Origin: CAZGQY01 sp964528035
Lineage (GTDB): Bacteria; Pseudomonadota; Gammaproteobacteria; Methylococcales; UBA1147
Direction: 5' to 3'
Assembly: GCA_964528035.1 (NCBI GenBank)
Contig: CAZGQY010000008.1
Location: 1-50,802 of the forward strand
Length of the DNA: 50,802 nt
Shown: piece by piece, positions 9,722 to 19,900 of the stretch
Numbering within the stretch: position 1 is the first letter of the stretch
Layout: the number at the start of each line of letters is the position of its first letter
Notes under the pieces: generated by a model
What the model was told of the DNA's origin: nothing
The model's input: only the letters and a program-made list of their open reading frames with translations
Database searches by the model: none
Position numbers and translations under genes: made by a program

Positions 9722-9949
9722 ATGGATCCACGCTTGCACAAGGCGCTCTTGAATAATCGAAAATGGATCGTACGTAAAGTACTTGAAAAAATACGCCACA
9801 CTTCCAATAAACGCAGTATAAATTATAGATTTTCGGATCGGGCTTTCAAGGAAACTGAAACACTTGTGCGTAAAGAAAACCACAATAACACCCCAGATTT
9901 AGAATCCAGAAATTTCCTGGACAAATGTTTCAACTGGATTTTTAAATAG
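9722..9949 (+). CDS. Small basic protein, 75 aa, last gene of the HerA operon
   Basis: This 75-residue frame begins five bases after the preceding stop. It is very basic (many K, R, N), lacks a signal peptide or membrane helix and ends in an aromatic tail (CFNWIFK). No family is recognised. Close spacing on the same strand supports a real gene, but the ribosome-binding site (GGAATAATCGAC before ATG) is weak. It converges with the secreted-protein gene starting its stop at 9999. Confidence 0.5.
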   Translation: MDPRLHKALLNNRKWIVRKVLEKIRHTSNKRSINYRFSDRAFKETETLVRKENHNNTPDLESRNFLDKCFNWIFK

Positions 9950-9998
9950 ATAAAACGGTATGCAATAAACCAACAATGAAAATGCTACTTGTATCGGC

Positions 9999-10811
9999 TT
10001 ACTCGCGGCTAGTCAGTAAAAACTTGAAATCGCGATTTTCCCAGGGACCATCAACCGTAGTACACCAGGAAAGACGGGCATAGATTTTCTGTTTGTTCCT
10101 GGGTAAATCAGTTATTTTCAACTCGGTTATATTTCCTGCAACCGTAGTACTATACACATTCTTACTGCCTCGATGCGTACCTAAAAACAATTTCCACTTT
10201 TGCACCGTTCTTCCATTTGCACTCCATTTGAATATCTCACCATTAGTTTTCAGTTTTGATTCTGACGACGGGCTGTATATTTCCGGATTCCCCAAATTGG
10301 GAGCAGTATAAATCGCGTCCATATATTGGATATCCGCGCCCCGCTTATCCTGATAAGACAGCCGTAAAAACAGAGTTCGGCCATCCGTTGGAAGACCACT
10401 AACGAAGGCTCCCCTTACGTGTCCCGGATAATTCCCTGTGTAAATATTACCCGACCCTGGCGTGGTTCCCAATTGCACCATCCACATATGTTTCGACACT
10501 CCATTGTCACTCCATTCAAATGTAGCCGTATCTGTAGACAAGGTCGAACCCGGTAATGGACTAACAAATTCAGGATCTGTGTCCAAAGACGAATCTGAAT
10601 CGTCTAATGTATTCAACCTAATACCGCTAATAGCATTAACTCTAAGGGATAAGGATGAAGCAGAGGTATCCCCTGATAGCTCAACGACAGCTTCCGCAGT
10701 CGAAGCAAAAGTTTGCAAAGCCAGTAGCACCATAACAGTGCCAGCAACACTGCGAAACCGGAGTTTAGCCTGGGACAAAAACATGACTGAAGAATGCAAC
10801 TGTTTGAACAT
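9999..10811 (-). CDS. Secreted protein with two Ig-like repeats
   Basis: This 270-residue protein has a Sec signal peptide (hydrophobic core VAGTVMVLLALQTF, cleavage likely after ASTAEA). Two copies of a domain of about 85 residues follow, at roughly 93-178 and 187-268. Both contain SP-x-L, F(E/K)WS(D/A)NG, W-x-(V/L)-x-LGT and LPxxxxxxx(L/A)RLS, consistent with a beta-sandwich. It is probably periplasmic or extracellular. The start has an AGG site seven bases upstream. It converges with the HerA operon and looks monocistronic. I recognise no named family. Confidence 0.7.
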   Translation of the reverse strand: MFKQLHSSVMFLSQAKLRFRSVAGTVMVLLALQTFASTAEAVVELSGDTSASSLSLRVNAISGIRLNTLDDSDSSLDTDPEFVSPLPGSTLSTDTATFEWSDNGVSKHMWMVQLGTTPGSGNIYTGNYPGHVRGAFVSGLPTDGRTLFLRLSYQDKRGADIQYMDAIYTAPNLGNPEIYSPSSESKLKTNGEIFKWSANGRTVQKWKLFLGTHRGSKNVYSTTVAGNITELKITDLPRNKQKIYARLSWCTTVDGPWENRDFKFLLTSRE

Positions 10812-10995
10812 TATCGAACCTCGGTAGAATTTATTTTATACCAAGCAATAATGTTGCCACTATTTTTTTTATCTTTTTTTACAACGAGATATATAATATT
10901 TTTATTATACACCCCTGAGCGTAACGCAAATCTGTCGTGCCTAAGAAACACTCGCTGCTACAGAAGCCATCATCCCCTTTAAAATGGCCACTTTC

Positions 10996-11019
10996 TGCTG
11001 TCGTTGCCAAACGACAGCA
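10996..11019. repeat. Perfect inverted repeat
   Basis: TGCTGTCGTT (10996-11005) and AACGACAGCA (11010-11019) form a ten-base-pair hairpin with a four-base loop. It is 36 bases past the stop of the minus-strand rhodanese gene. No T run follows on either strand, so it is a poor classical terminator, though it could stabilise the 3' end of that mRNA. Confidence 0.6.
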
Positions 11020-11054
11020 TTAACCGATTCATGCAAAAATTGTTGTTGAAGTTG

Positions 11055-11720
11055 CTATTCTTTCACCACAGTCAACCCGACACTCTCCCAGGCCTGCATA
11101 CCACCCCTATACCATTTCAACTTATTCTTCGGATAACCCAGGGAAACAAGGGCATTCACAGTTTTCGGCCCCTGACCGCACCAAATACCATAACAATATA
11201 AAACTAATGTTTTGGCTTTGCTAAAATTAACGCGACCTTTCTGGTATTCAACACCAAATTGTTCAGTAAATATTACTTCAATGGTAATCGGATTTGCGCC
11301 TCTCTCTTCAATCAGCAAATCTCCAAAAATATTTACGGAACCCGGAATAGTACCCTTTGCGACATGTGATTCAGAGCGGGTATCAACAACAAGAACCGTG
11401 TTGTCGCCATCGGCTCGACGCTGTAAATAGTCCAGAACTTCAATCTCTCCTACAGTCTCAATTCCTTTAAGTTTAATAGGCTGCAGGCAATGTGGCGGAC
11501 AAGCCCGAGATGTCAGCATAAATTCACTGGTTATACGATTTTTTAAATTCTGATTTCGACGTATGACCACCGGACTGCCATTATGACGTATTTTTAGCTC
11601 GCCCCTGTCAGGTGTAATCATGACTTTCAAAGGGTTTGCATACACGTTTAGCGAACCACAAAGAACAAAGACACAAAAATAGACTGCACAATTGAAATGC
11701 TTTAATAATTTTTCATTCAT
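11055..11720 (-). CDS. Periplasmic rhodanese-like protein
   Basis: This 221-residue protein has a signal peptide (core VYFCVFVLCGSL, cleavage after VYA) and a C-terminal rhodanese domain (about 90-221). The domain shows VVDTRSESHVAKGTIPGSVNI near the start, an active-site loop in LYCYGIWCGQGPK with two cysteines, and KWYRGGMQAW near the end. The loop is the C-x-G-x-x-C type seen in periplasmic rhodanese proteins rather than the CxxxxR loop of thiosulfate sulfurtransferases. Residues 60-80 carry a CPPHC pair that could bind metal or form a disulfide. It probably handles sulfur or redox chemistry in the periplasm. It appears to be a single gene. Confidence 0.8.
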   Translation of the reverse strand: MNEKLLKHFNCAVYFCVFVLCGSLNVYANPLKVMITPDRGELKIRHNGSPVVIRRNQNLKNRITSEFMLTSRACPPHCLQPIKLKGIETVGEIEVLDYLQRRADGDNTVLVVDTRSESHVAKGTIPGSVNIFGDLLIEERGANPITIEVIFTEQFGVEYQKGRVNFSKAKTLVLYCYGIWCGQGPKTVNALVSLGYPKNKLKWYRGGMQAWESVGLTVVKE

Positions 11721-11800
11721 TAACCACTCGCCTACTATAAAATAATCGGAAGCCTTTCAACATACATTTTTCCGCAACCCATTTTCATTCACACCATAAC

Positions 11801-11843
11801 AAAAAACCCGCCAGAATCGACTCACGGCGTTCCTGACGGGTTT
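11801..11843 (-). terminator. Rho-independent terminator after ftsH
   Basis: On the minus strand, ACCCGTCAG and CTGGCGGGT form a nine-base-pair stem with one G-U pair, followed by TTTTTT. It lies about 40 bases beyond the ftsH stop. Confidence 0.75.
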
Positions 11844-11884
11844 AGTCGGCTATAAGAATCACACCGACAAAATCCTTTTTACCT

Positions 11885-13831
11885 TTATCCGGCAGACCCA
11901 CCATCTGTAACAGGTTTCGCGGATACCTGACTCCTCTTGTCATCAGCCGCTCCATCCTTAGAGTTAGGATTATCCTTATCCGTATAATCTTCAGGCGGAC
12001 GTGGTTTTTTATTCGCCATCAAATCATCGATTTGAAACCGGTCTATAGTTTCCCATTCAAGCAAAGCTTCAGCCATACTATGCAAAATACTTAAATTATC
12101 CTTCAATAGTTTTTCGGCCCGCTCGTAATTACGATCAATAAACGAGCGAATTTCTTCGTCAATCAAATGTGCCGTTTCTTCAGAAACGGCTTTAGTCTGG
12201 GTGACTGACCGGCCTAAAAACACTTCACCTTCGTCCTGACTATATGCCAGCGGACCCAAACGTTCTGACAAGCCCCACTTTGTAACCATATTACGCGCAA
12301 GTTCTGTTGCTCTTTCGATATCGTTCGATGCGCCGGTTGTAACTTTTTCAACACCAAAAATGATCTCCTCAGCCAGTCGACCACCGAAAAGACTCGCAAT
12401 CTGACTCTCCAGTTTCTGCTTGCTCGCTGAATATTGATCTTGTTCCGGAAGAAACATTGTCACACCCAAAGCTCGACCCCTAGGTACAATACTGACCTTA
12501 TAAACCGGGTCATGTTCAGGCACTAGTCGCCCTACAATACAATGACCTGCTTCATGGTAGGCAGTCAGTTTTCTTTCTTCTTCACCCATGACCATCGTAT
12601 GCCGCTCAGCACCCATGATGATTTTATCTTTTGCTTTCTCAAGTTCATACATCGAAACCGTGCGTTTGTTTGATCGAGCTGCAAACAATGCAGCTTCATT
12701 AATCAAATTAGCCAGGTCAGCACCGGAAAATCCAGGTGTCCCCCTGGCGATATATTTCAACTCGACGTCTTCACCGGCCGGCACCTTTGACATATGCACT
12801 TTTAATATCTGTTCACGCCCACGAACATCGGGTAACGCAACTGTCACCTGACGATCAAATCGACCCGGTCTTAGTAACGCCTGATCCAGTACATCAGGTC
12901 TGTTGGTTGCAGCGATGACTATGACACCATCATTACCCTCAAATCCGTCCATTTCCACAAGTAACTGGTTAAGGGTTTGTTCACGCTCATCATGCCCCCC
13001 TCCAACTCCGGCTCCACGCTGCCTTCCCACTGCATCAATTTCATCAATAAAAATGATGCAAGGCGCATGTTTTTTCGCTTCATCGAACATACTACGAACT
13101 CTGGAGGCTCCAACGCCAACAAACATTTCGACAAAATCAGAACCGGAAATAGTGAAAAAGGGCACCTTGGCTTCACCCGCTATCGCTCTCGCGAGCAAGG
13201 TCTTACCCGTACCCGGAGAGCCAACCATAAGAACCCCTCTGGGTATTTTTCCGCCTACATTTTGGAATTTCTTGGGATCACGCAAAAAATCGACTATTTC
13301 GACAACATCTTCTTTTGCCTCTTCAACTCCGGCAACATCAGCAAATGTTACCTTTATCTGATCTTCCTGTAGCAATTTGGCTTTATTTTCTCCTAGTTTC
13401 ATTCCACCGAAGCCACCTCCACCTCCCTGGTTACGTCGCATAAAATAAATCCAGAAGCCAATCAACAGCATCATGGGAAACCAGGAAATAAATATCTCCA
13501 TCAAGAATGAACGCTTTTGCGGAGGCGTAGTAATAATTTCCACACCGTTGGCCAACAAATCGTCAACCAGGCGATCATCTCCAGGATTATAGGTATTAAA
13601 TCGGAGTCCGGCTGGCGTCAATACTTTAACTTGCGAATCATTGATCTCTACCTTCGAAACCTGACCCGCTTTAACCATATCGATAAATTCAGAATAAGAA
13701 CGCGTGTCATCGACTTGCTGACCCGATCTGAAATTATTCATAAATACAACGACTGTCACGCCTAAAATTATCCAGACAATAATTTTTTTAAACACCTCAT
13801 TTTTATTATCCGGGGTTTTGTTATCTTTCAT
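11885..13831 (-). CDS. ftsH: ATP-dependent zinc metalloprotease FtsH
   Basis: This 648-residue protein has the full FtsH layout. Two membrane helices (about 14-30 and 113-130) flank a periplasmic domain. The AAA domain has Walker A GSPGTGKT (204-211), Walker B FIDEID (261-266) and the second-region-of-homology segment ending RPGRFDRQ (about 321-328). The zinc protease domain has HEAGH at 426-430. It forms a membrane hexamer that degrades misfolded membrane proteins and selected regulators. The length matches E. coli FtsH (644). Unusually for gammaproteobacteria, rlmE is not upstream and folP/glmM are not downstream; a terminator follows directly. Confidence 0.97.
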   Translation of the reverse strand: MKDNKTPDNKNEVFKKIIVWIILGVTVVVFMNNFRSGQQVDDTRSYSEFIDMVKAGQVSKVEINDSQVKVLTPAGLRFNTYNPGDDRLVDDLLANGVEIITTPPQKRSFLMEIFISWFPMMLLIGFWIYFMRRNQGGGGGFGGMKLGENKAKLLQEDQIKVTFADVAGVEEAKEDVVEIVDFLRDPKKFQNVGGKIPRGVLMVGSPGTGKTLLARAIAGEAKVPFFTISGSDFVEMFVGVGASRVRSMFDEAKKHAPCIIFIDEIDAVGRQRGAGVGGGHDEREQTLNQLLVEMDGFEGNDGVIVIAATNRPDVLDQALLRPGRFDRQVTVALPDVRGREQILKVHMSKVPAGEDVELKYIARGTPGFSGADLANLINEAALFAARSNKRTVSMYELEKAKDKIIMGAERHTMVMGEEERKLTAYHEAGHCIVGRLVPEHDPVYKVSIVPRGRALGVTMFLPEQDQYSASKQKLESQIASLFGGRLAEEIIFGVEKVTTGASNDIERATELARNMVTKWGLSERLGPLAYSQDEGEVFLGRSVTQTKAVSEETAHLIDEEIRSFIDRNYERAEKLLKDNLSILHSMAEALLEWETIDRFQIDDLMANKKPRPPEDYTDKDNPNSKDGAADDKRSQVSAKPVTDGGSAG

Positions 13832-14076
13832 ATCTACTCCTAAAATAAACCTGTTTTTGGTCTGCTCAAACTCTATAATCTAAAGGTAATTCCAGCATTC
13901 AATCAATCTTATGTCCTTAATTTAATCGATCAAATATTTTAAATAACCCTCACTTCATGTACAGGCTTTAAACATTTCAATTTAGCTATCAAAATTTAGA
14001 TTCACATGTCGACTAATAATTCACTAATTTTGCCATCCGCCCAGATACAAACCAATTGTGTGGCAACTTTCATGCA

Positions 14077-14898
14077 ATGTTGCCTAACACGATAAATAAA
14101 GTAGCCATCATTGGCTGTGGCTGGCTGGGATTCCCGCTAGCTCAAACGTTGCTCCATTCGGGGCACCAGATTATTGCCACGCGTTCATCAAAAACCAATG
14201 CCAGACAATCGACAATCGCGGGCATTCCGACCATTGATCTATCGCTGCAACCTAGCATGGATTGTGACTCATTCAACCTTCTGCATTCAGCAGACATTGC
14301 GATCATTCTACTCCCACCCCGTACACAAATGAACATCGGTGGCCCTTATATCAAAAAAATTTGCAATTTATCCAATACACTCAAGGCGGGAGGGTTAAAC
14401 AAAATAATATTTGTTAGTTCCACTTCTGTTTACCCGCTACAAAACCGCTTTGTTGACGAAACAGAATCCATTGCACCGCGAACACTTACAGGACAAGCTC
14501 TTTTCGAGGCTGAATATGCCCTTCTGCAGGACAAAGATCTGTATTGTACCATTATTCGCTTTGCCGGACTCTGTGGCCCTGATAGAGAACCGGGAAAACT
14601 GTTGGCCGGACGCCATAATGTACGCGGTGGTGAAAATCCAGTGAATCTGATTCACCAGCAAGACGCCATCGACATTTTAATCACTCTGATCAATCACCAA
14701 CCCTGGGGAGAAATTTTTAACGGCTGTGCACCGATGCATCCTAAAAAAACCGATCTATATCCGAAAGCAGCGAAAAATCTGGGCCTGGATCCTCCTACGT
14801 TCGACACAACAACAAGTCGATATAAACTAGTCAGTACAGAAAAAATCTGCCATCTATTGGGGTTTAACTATCGCCATCCTGACCCAATGTTGTGGTAA
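14077..14898 (+). CDS. YeeZ-like NAD(P)-binding protein (atypical SDR/epimerase)
   Basis: This 273-residue protein has an N-terminal Rossmann motif IIGCGWLG (about 11-18) and the strand-end motif FVSSTSVYP typical of NAD-dependent epimerase-like proteins of the YeeZ group. Later segments (IRFAGLCGP, VNLIHQQDA) fit the same family. The substrate is unknown. An in-frame TTG at 14056 would add seven residues; the ATG at 14077 is preferred although neither has a clear ribosome-binding site. It is monocistronic and convergent with the patatin gene. Confidence 0.75.
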   Translation: MLPNTINKVAIIGCGWLGFPLAQTLLHSGHQIIATRSSKTNARQSTIAGIPTIDLSLQPSMDCDSFNLLHSADIAIILLPPRTQMNIGGPYIKKICNLSNTLKAGGLNKIIFVSSTSVYPLQNRFVDETESIAPRTLTGQALFEAEYALLQDKDLYCTIIRFAGLCGPDREPGKLLAGRHNVRGGENPVNLIHQQDAIDILITLINHQPWGEIFNGCAPMHPKKTDLYPKAAKNLGLDPPTFDTTTSRYKLVSTEKICHLLGFNYRHPDPMLW

Positions 14899-14977
14899 TT
14901 TTTGATTGCTTGTAACGGCATCAGGGAAAGTCAACAGATAAAACTTCTGTCACCGACCGCTATTCTCGATTAGGCTG

Positions 14978-16861
14978 TTACGGAACACCGGGTTTTAGCA
15001 AAGTCTCAATCGAGCCACGTATCATGGGTAATTGTTCTTTTGCTGCCTTGCGGCCCGCATCAACCATTTCGTCAAAACCATCAAAATCGTAACCCGCATA
15101 GAGGCGGGTGTCCGGAGAAATTAAAAGATCAGCGCTTTCCGCTTCGTTCACACCGAAATTCCAGGCTTGCAACTCCCAGGAAAAGCCAATTATGAAGCGC
15201 AGTCCTAAAAAACTCGAACAACGATCTTTCAACCATTTCAAGGTCGCGCTCCCATCCTGTCTCCTTGACTCTGGAGAAGGAATCACATTAACAGCAATAC
15301 TAAACCCGCAGCGTCGCTCGCCAAGCACATCAAGAGGAATACGGTTGACCAACGCTCCATCCGACAGCAAACGCCCATCCTTCTCTATGAGTGGAAACAG
15401 ACCCGGAATAGCCGATGTTGCCAATGCTGCTTCTACAGCTCGCCCTCGGTTAATCACCAAACGTTCACCATGAACCAAATCGGCCGCAACGACAGCACAG
15501 GGACGTTTCAATTCACTGAATAAAATTTCACCAAAAACTTTGTCCGCAGTATGGTGAATTTTTTTCCCGGCATACAGGGACCCTCTGGGCACAAACGACA
15601 AGTCGCGAACTTTTCGGTTACTTCCCAGAGCTTCTCGTATTACCCGAATCGAATGTTCCGCGCTACCCGTCATCGCATAGACCAGGGCAACAATACCACC
15701 CATACTTGTGCCGGAGACATAATCGATAGGGATATTGGCCTTTTCCAATACTTCTAACACTCCAAGATGTGCAAAACCTCTTGCCGCACCCGCTGAAAAA
15801 CACAGCCCAATTTCTCGTTGAGTCACCCAGCGAGCGACCCAGTCTATTGTCGAATCAACCCGCTGTTCATCCTCAGCTAATACTGGGAACAATGTGCTCG
15901 CCGGGATACGAAAACCCCATGGGGCGGAATCTGATCCTTTTGCACTTGGGTCTCGATCCGAAATTGATACCGTCGTATATGCAGCGACTTGCCCCACTCT
16001 TTGCTCTAACTCCAAAAATTCGCCATCGTTGTTATGAGTGACCACTGCAACCACAGTATCCCCCCGTTCCAGACTTGAAATTGTTCCCATAAAATCAGTC
16101 ATACTCATTGACAGAAACAATACCTGATCGATACTAGCAATTGTTCTCCAATTTTTCACCAGGGCATTCAGCCAGTTCGCCGAAGCACTGAGCCTGAATT
16201 CCGATCCATTTTCAGTGGATGGGTAAAAACATAACGATTCGTCAGAGGGAGGAAATATTTCGTCATTCTCTTCTGGTTGCTGGCCCGAACGCCGCATCTC
16301 ACATTGATCGCTGCCTTCTACGATTTCAATACTCCTGGAACCAGGATTGTAATGGCAAATAGAGCTAAACAACTGATTTTGTAGCGATAGCAAACCATCA
16401 AAAACCTGCGTATAGACAAAAAAACAACAACTGGGACGGGATGCTCCCCCCAGAGTATCCGATCGATGACGCAAGCGATTAACAAGCATTTCGACTAAAC
16501 TGCGATAGAATTCGGGCTCACTGTCGAGTAATTGGGTAAATGTCTGTTTAGGAAAACAATAAAGCTCGGAATCTTTCACGGTTTGCACAGTTGCGGAAAC
16601 AGGCAAATCCGCAAGCAGAGACATTTCTCCGAATACCTGACCGGCCCCCATATAAATATTTGATTTGCGTTGTCCGGCGGCAAGACTGATGCTTACTCCC
16701 CCAGTTGCGATTGCGTAAAAATAACGCCCGGCATCACCTTTACGACAAACCACTGAAAAAGCGGGAAATGAACGGATTTCCATGACCTGTTCCAGTCTTT
16801 CGAGTAATTCTCCAGATAACCCGGCAAAAAATTCAATATCAGCCAGCTCAAGTTTGTCCAT
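14978..16861 (-). CDS. Cyclic-nucleotide-binding-like / patatin-like phospholipase
   Basis: This 627-residue protein joins an N-terminal cNMP-binding-like domain (about 10-125) to a C-terminal patatin domain (about 350-520), as in neuropathy target esterase. The patatin part has the oxyanion motif GAARGF (358-363), the nucleophile box GTSMGG (384-389, Ser386) and the catalytic Asp501 in DGA. In the cNMP domain the glutamate of FGEMSLL is present (Glu79), but the arginine that normally binds the nucleotide phosphate is replaced (LPVSATV, Val88), so cAMP binding is doubtful. The middle, 140-345, is poorly conserved. The gene lies 41 bases after the Amt-GGDEF-EAL gene and is probably cotranscribed. 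It likely hydrolyses lysophospholipids at the inner membrane. Confidence 0.88.
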   Translation of the reverse strand: MDKLELADIEFFAGLSGELLERLEQVMEIRSFPAFSVVCRKGDAGRYFYAIATGGVSISLAAGQRKSNIYMGAGQVFGEMSLLADLPVSATVQTVKDSELYCFPKQTFTQLLDSEPEFYRSLVEMLVNRLRHRSDTLGGASRPSCCFFVYTQVFDGLLSLQNQLFSSICHYNPGSRSIEIVEGSDQCEMRRSGQQPEENDEIFPPSDESLCFYPSTENGSEFRLSASANWLNALVKNWRTIASIDQVLFLSMSMTDFMGTISSLERGDTVVAVVTHNNDGEFLELEQRVGQVAAYTTVSISDRDPSAKGSDSAPWGFRIPASTLFPVLAEDEQRVDSTIDWVARWVTQREIGLCFSAGAARGFAHLGVLEVLEKANIPIDYVSGTSMGGIVALVYAMTGSAEHSIRVIREALGSNRKVRDLSFVPRGSLYAGKKIHHTADKVFGEILFSELKRPCAVVAADLVHGERLVINRGRAVEAALATSAIPGLFPLIEKDGRLLSDGALVNRIPLDVLGERRCGFSIAVNVIPSPESRRQDGSATLKWLKDRCSSFLGLRFIIGFSWELQAWNFGVNEAESADLLISPDTRLYAGYDFDGFDEMVDAGRKAAKEQLPMIRGSIETLLKPGVP

Positions 16862-16902
16862 AAGTAATATTTACAAAAGGTGCATTGTCAGGAAACGCTT
16901 CG

Positions 16903-19900
16903 TTACCGCAGAGAGGTCTCGTCGTTGGTTTTGGTCTCAGCCACAAGATTATTTACTTTACCGAACAACAACTTGGAAATATCGTCCGCACAAACCGGCT
17001 TGCTGAACAAATATCCCTGGTAATAATCACACCCATAAGATTGCAAAAAACGCAATTGCTCAGGCGTTTCAACACCTTCGGCTATGGTCTTCAATCTGAG
17101 GTTCTTTGCCAGTGCAATTATCGCCGAACACAACGCGCCATCTTCGGAGTTGATATCACACTGATCAACAAAACTGCGATCAATTTTTAATAGATCAATG
17201 GGAAAACTTTTTAAATAGCTGAGTGACGAATATCCTGTGCCAAAATCATCGACGGATAATTTAACTCCAAACTCTTTGAGTTCATCCATTACTTTTACGC
17301 ACTGTTCTGTATCTTCTGCCAGGACAGTCTCGGTAATTTCCAATTCCAGATATTCTGCGGCCAACCCTGTTTCATTCAATATTGCGGATACATAAACTGA
17401 AAAATTTTTCTGTAAGAAATGTCGTCCTGAAAGATTCACTGCAATCCGCATCGGTGGGCAGCCAAGACTCTGCCAGAGCCTGTTTTGCTGGCACGCCTGT
17501 TTTAATACCCACTCACCAAGATCCACAATCATACCTGTATTTTCCATTATCGGTATAAACTCAATAGGCGCCACTCTACCGCGCTCAGGGTGAAGCCATC
17601 TCACCAAGGCTTCTACACCACATATCAATCCTGTATTAACATCAATCTGAGGCTGATATTCCAGAAAAAACTCTTCATTGGAGAGAGCCCTGCGAAGATC
17701 GTTTTTGTAATTAAATCGTTCATTGGCTTTTTTCTCCATATCCAGAGTAAAGAACTGAAAATTATTTCGACCGTTTTTCTTGGCTCGGAACATCGCCAGA
17801 TCACCGCAACGAACCAAATCTCCAGCAGTAGACCCACAGGCTGGATACTGGGCAATTCCGATACTGACAGAAACACTAACCTCATTTCCGGCCAGAGTTA
17901 AGGGTGTTTTTACTGCTGTCAACAAAGCCGTTGCTTTTGACTCCAGTACATCGGTATTGGCAGAACCAATCAAGGCCAGTATAAACTCATCCCCACCCCA
18001 GCGTGCAAGCAGGTCTTCTTCTCTAATTTGTTCACGTAAACGGTCTGACACGATCTTCAGCAAATAATCCCCCGCTGCATGGCCCAGAGTATCGTTGATG
18101 ACCTTAAACCCGTCCAAATCCAGGAACATCAATCCAATCTCTCCGCCCGGCTCTTGCATATGTTTCAGAAAATATTGCAGCTTTTCCAAAAAATAACCAC
18201 GATTACTCAACCCGGTCAAATGGTCATTACGAGCCAGATGTTGCAACCGATTCTGAATCCTTCGTTGTTGTGTAATATCCCGCAGATGCAAAGTATATTC
18301 AGACACCGCTTTCCTCTTGGTATCCGTAATCGCTAATTCAGCAGGAAATTCTGTATCATGGATTCTAATCAGGGTTGCACTTACGCGTCGATCCAAAACC
18401 CATTTGTCGCCTCCGGTAAAGCCCAAGGCCAGCATCTGTTCAAATTCTTCTCGGCGCTCTTTCTGCAATATTACATTCGATACTTTTAAGCCAATAATAC
18501 TGCTTCTGGAATAACCAAAGGTCTTTTCTGCTGCGGCGTTAAATTCAATAATATCCCCTTGGTAATTAATGGTGATTATCGCATCCAGCGCGGCTTCCAT
18601 AATTGCGCTCTTGCGTGCCTCACTCTGAAATAACGCATCCAAAGCATTCTGGCGTCCACGAATCTCCTGATTGACCCGATTAAGTACATTATTGTACTGC
18701 CGGGCGATCTGCCCGACTTCACCGGTCGATTCTTCATTGACCTTTTTGGTGAAATCTCCTTTTGCAGTCTGCTCCTCCATTTCAACAAGCAAATCCAGTA
18801 TTTCCGTAGTTTCTCCATGTTCTGAAATATTCAAACCCTGAATTTCTCCAGCAACATTAATACGCAATGGATAATAATTATTAATAATGCGAAGTAGAAC
18901 AAGGCTAAGACCGAAGGCATAAATAGAAACACATACAACACCTGTCGACTGAACCTGGAATTGCTGCCACCGACCTACGCCCTCTGCCAAATATTGATGT
19001 TCAGCAAACAAAGCAACCGCCAGAGTACCCCATATTCCAGCAAATAGATGAGCAGGAATCGCACCCACGGCATCGTCAATCTCCATGCGTTCTAAAATGC
19101 GTATACCGAAAACCGCAATTCCACCTGCCACCGCACCGATAATAGCAGCCGAAGACGGTACAACTATATGACACGACGCAGTAATGCTGACCAGGCCAGC
19201 AATGATTCCATTCATCGCCGTCAATGCATCGAGCTGCCCTTTTACCCAGTTCGAAACCAGCATACAAAACAATCCGCCAAACATAGCCGATATGCAGGTA
19301 TTTATTAATATCCCAGGTACGTGTTCGTTAAGTTCAAAGGTACTCCCTCCATTAAATCCGAACCATCCGAACCAAAGTAATAAGGTGCCCAGTGCTGCGA
19401 TCGGAATATTGTTTCCTCTGATAACACAACCGCCCTTTCCAAAGCGCCCGATACGTGGCCCTACGACTATAGCAGCAGCCAGTGCGATCCAGCCTCCTAC
19501 AGAATGAACCACAGTGGATCCTGCAAAATCAATAAAGCCTAAATTTGCCAACCACCCCAGAGTTTCTCCACCACCTGCACCGCCCCAGATCCAATGGCCA
19601 GCCACCGGGTAGACAAAGCCGGAGACAATCACCGCGATCATCAAGTATGCCCAGAATCTCATGCGTTCGGCAACCACTCCGGAAACAATGGTAGTCGTGG
19701 TACTGCAAAACATGACCTGAAAGATAAAAAAGGAAGCCAGCCAGGGGGATCCAATGTCGTCAAAAAAAAACTTGGATGTGCCTACAATGCCCTGATAGCT
19801 TTCGCCATACATTATCCCGTAGCCAATCGTCCAGAAGACTGCTCCGGATAAACAAATATCCATTGTCTTCTTGATGGCAACATTTATGCTGTTTTTTGAG

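Noticed and set aside
3281..9949. A complete Zorya system
   Set aside because: No OmpA-type ZorB domain, ZorD helicase, ZorE nuclease or recognisable ZorC was seen.
10996..11019. Terminator for the rhodanese gene
   Set aside because: The stem is perfect but no T run follows on either strand, so it is listed only as an inverted repeat.
12903..13361. 152-codon frame antisense to ftsH
   Set aside because: It lies entirely opposite the conserved AAA domain and is low in complexity, so it is a shadow.
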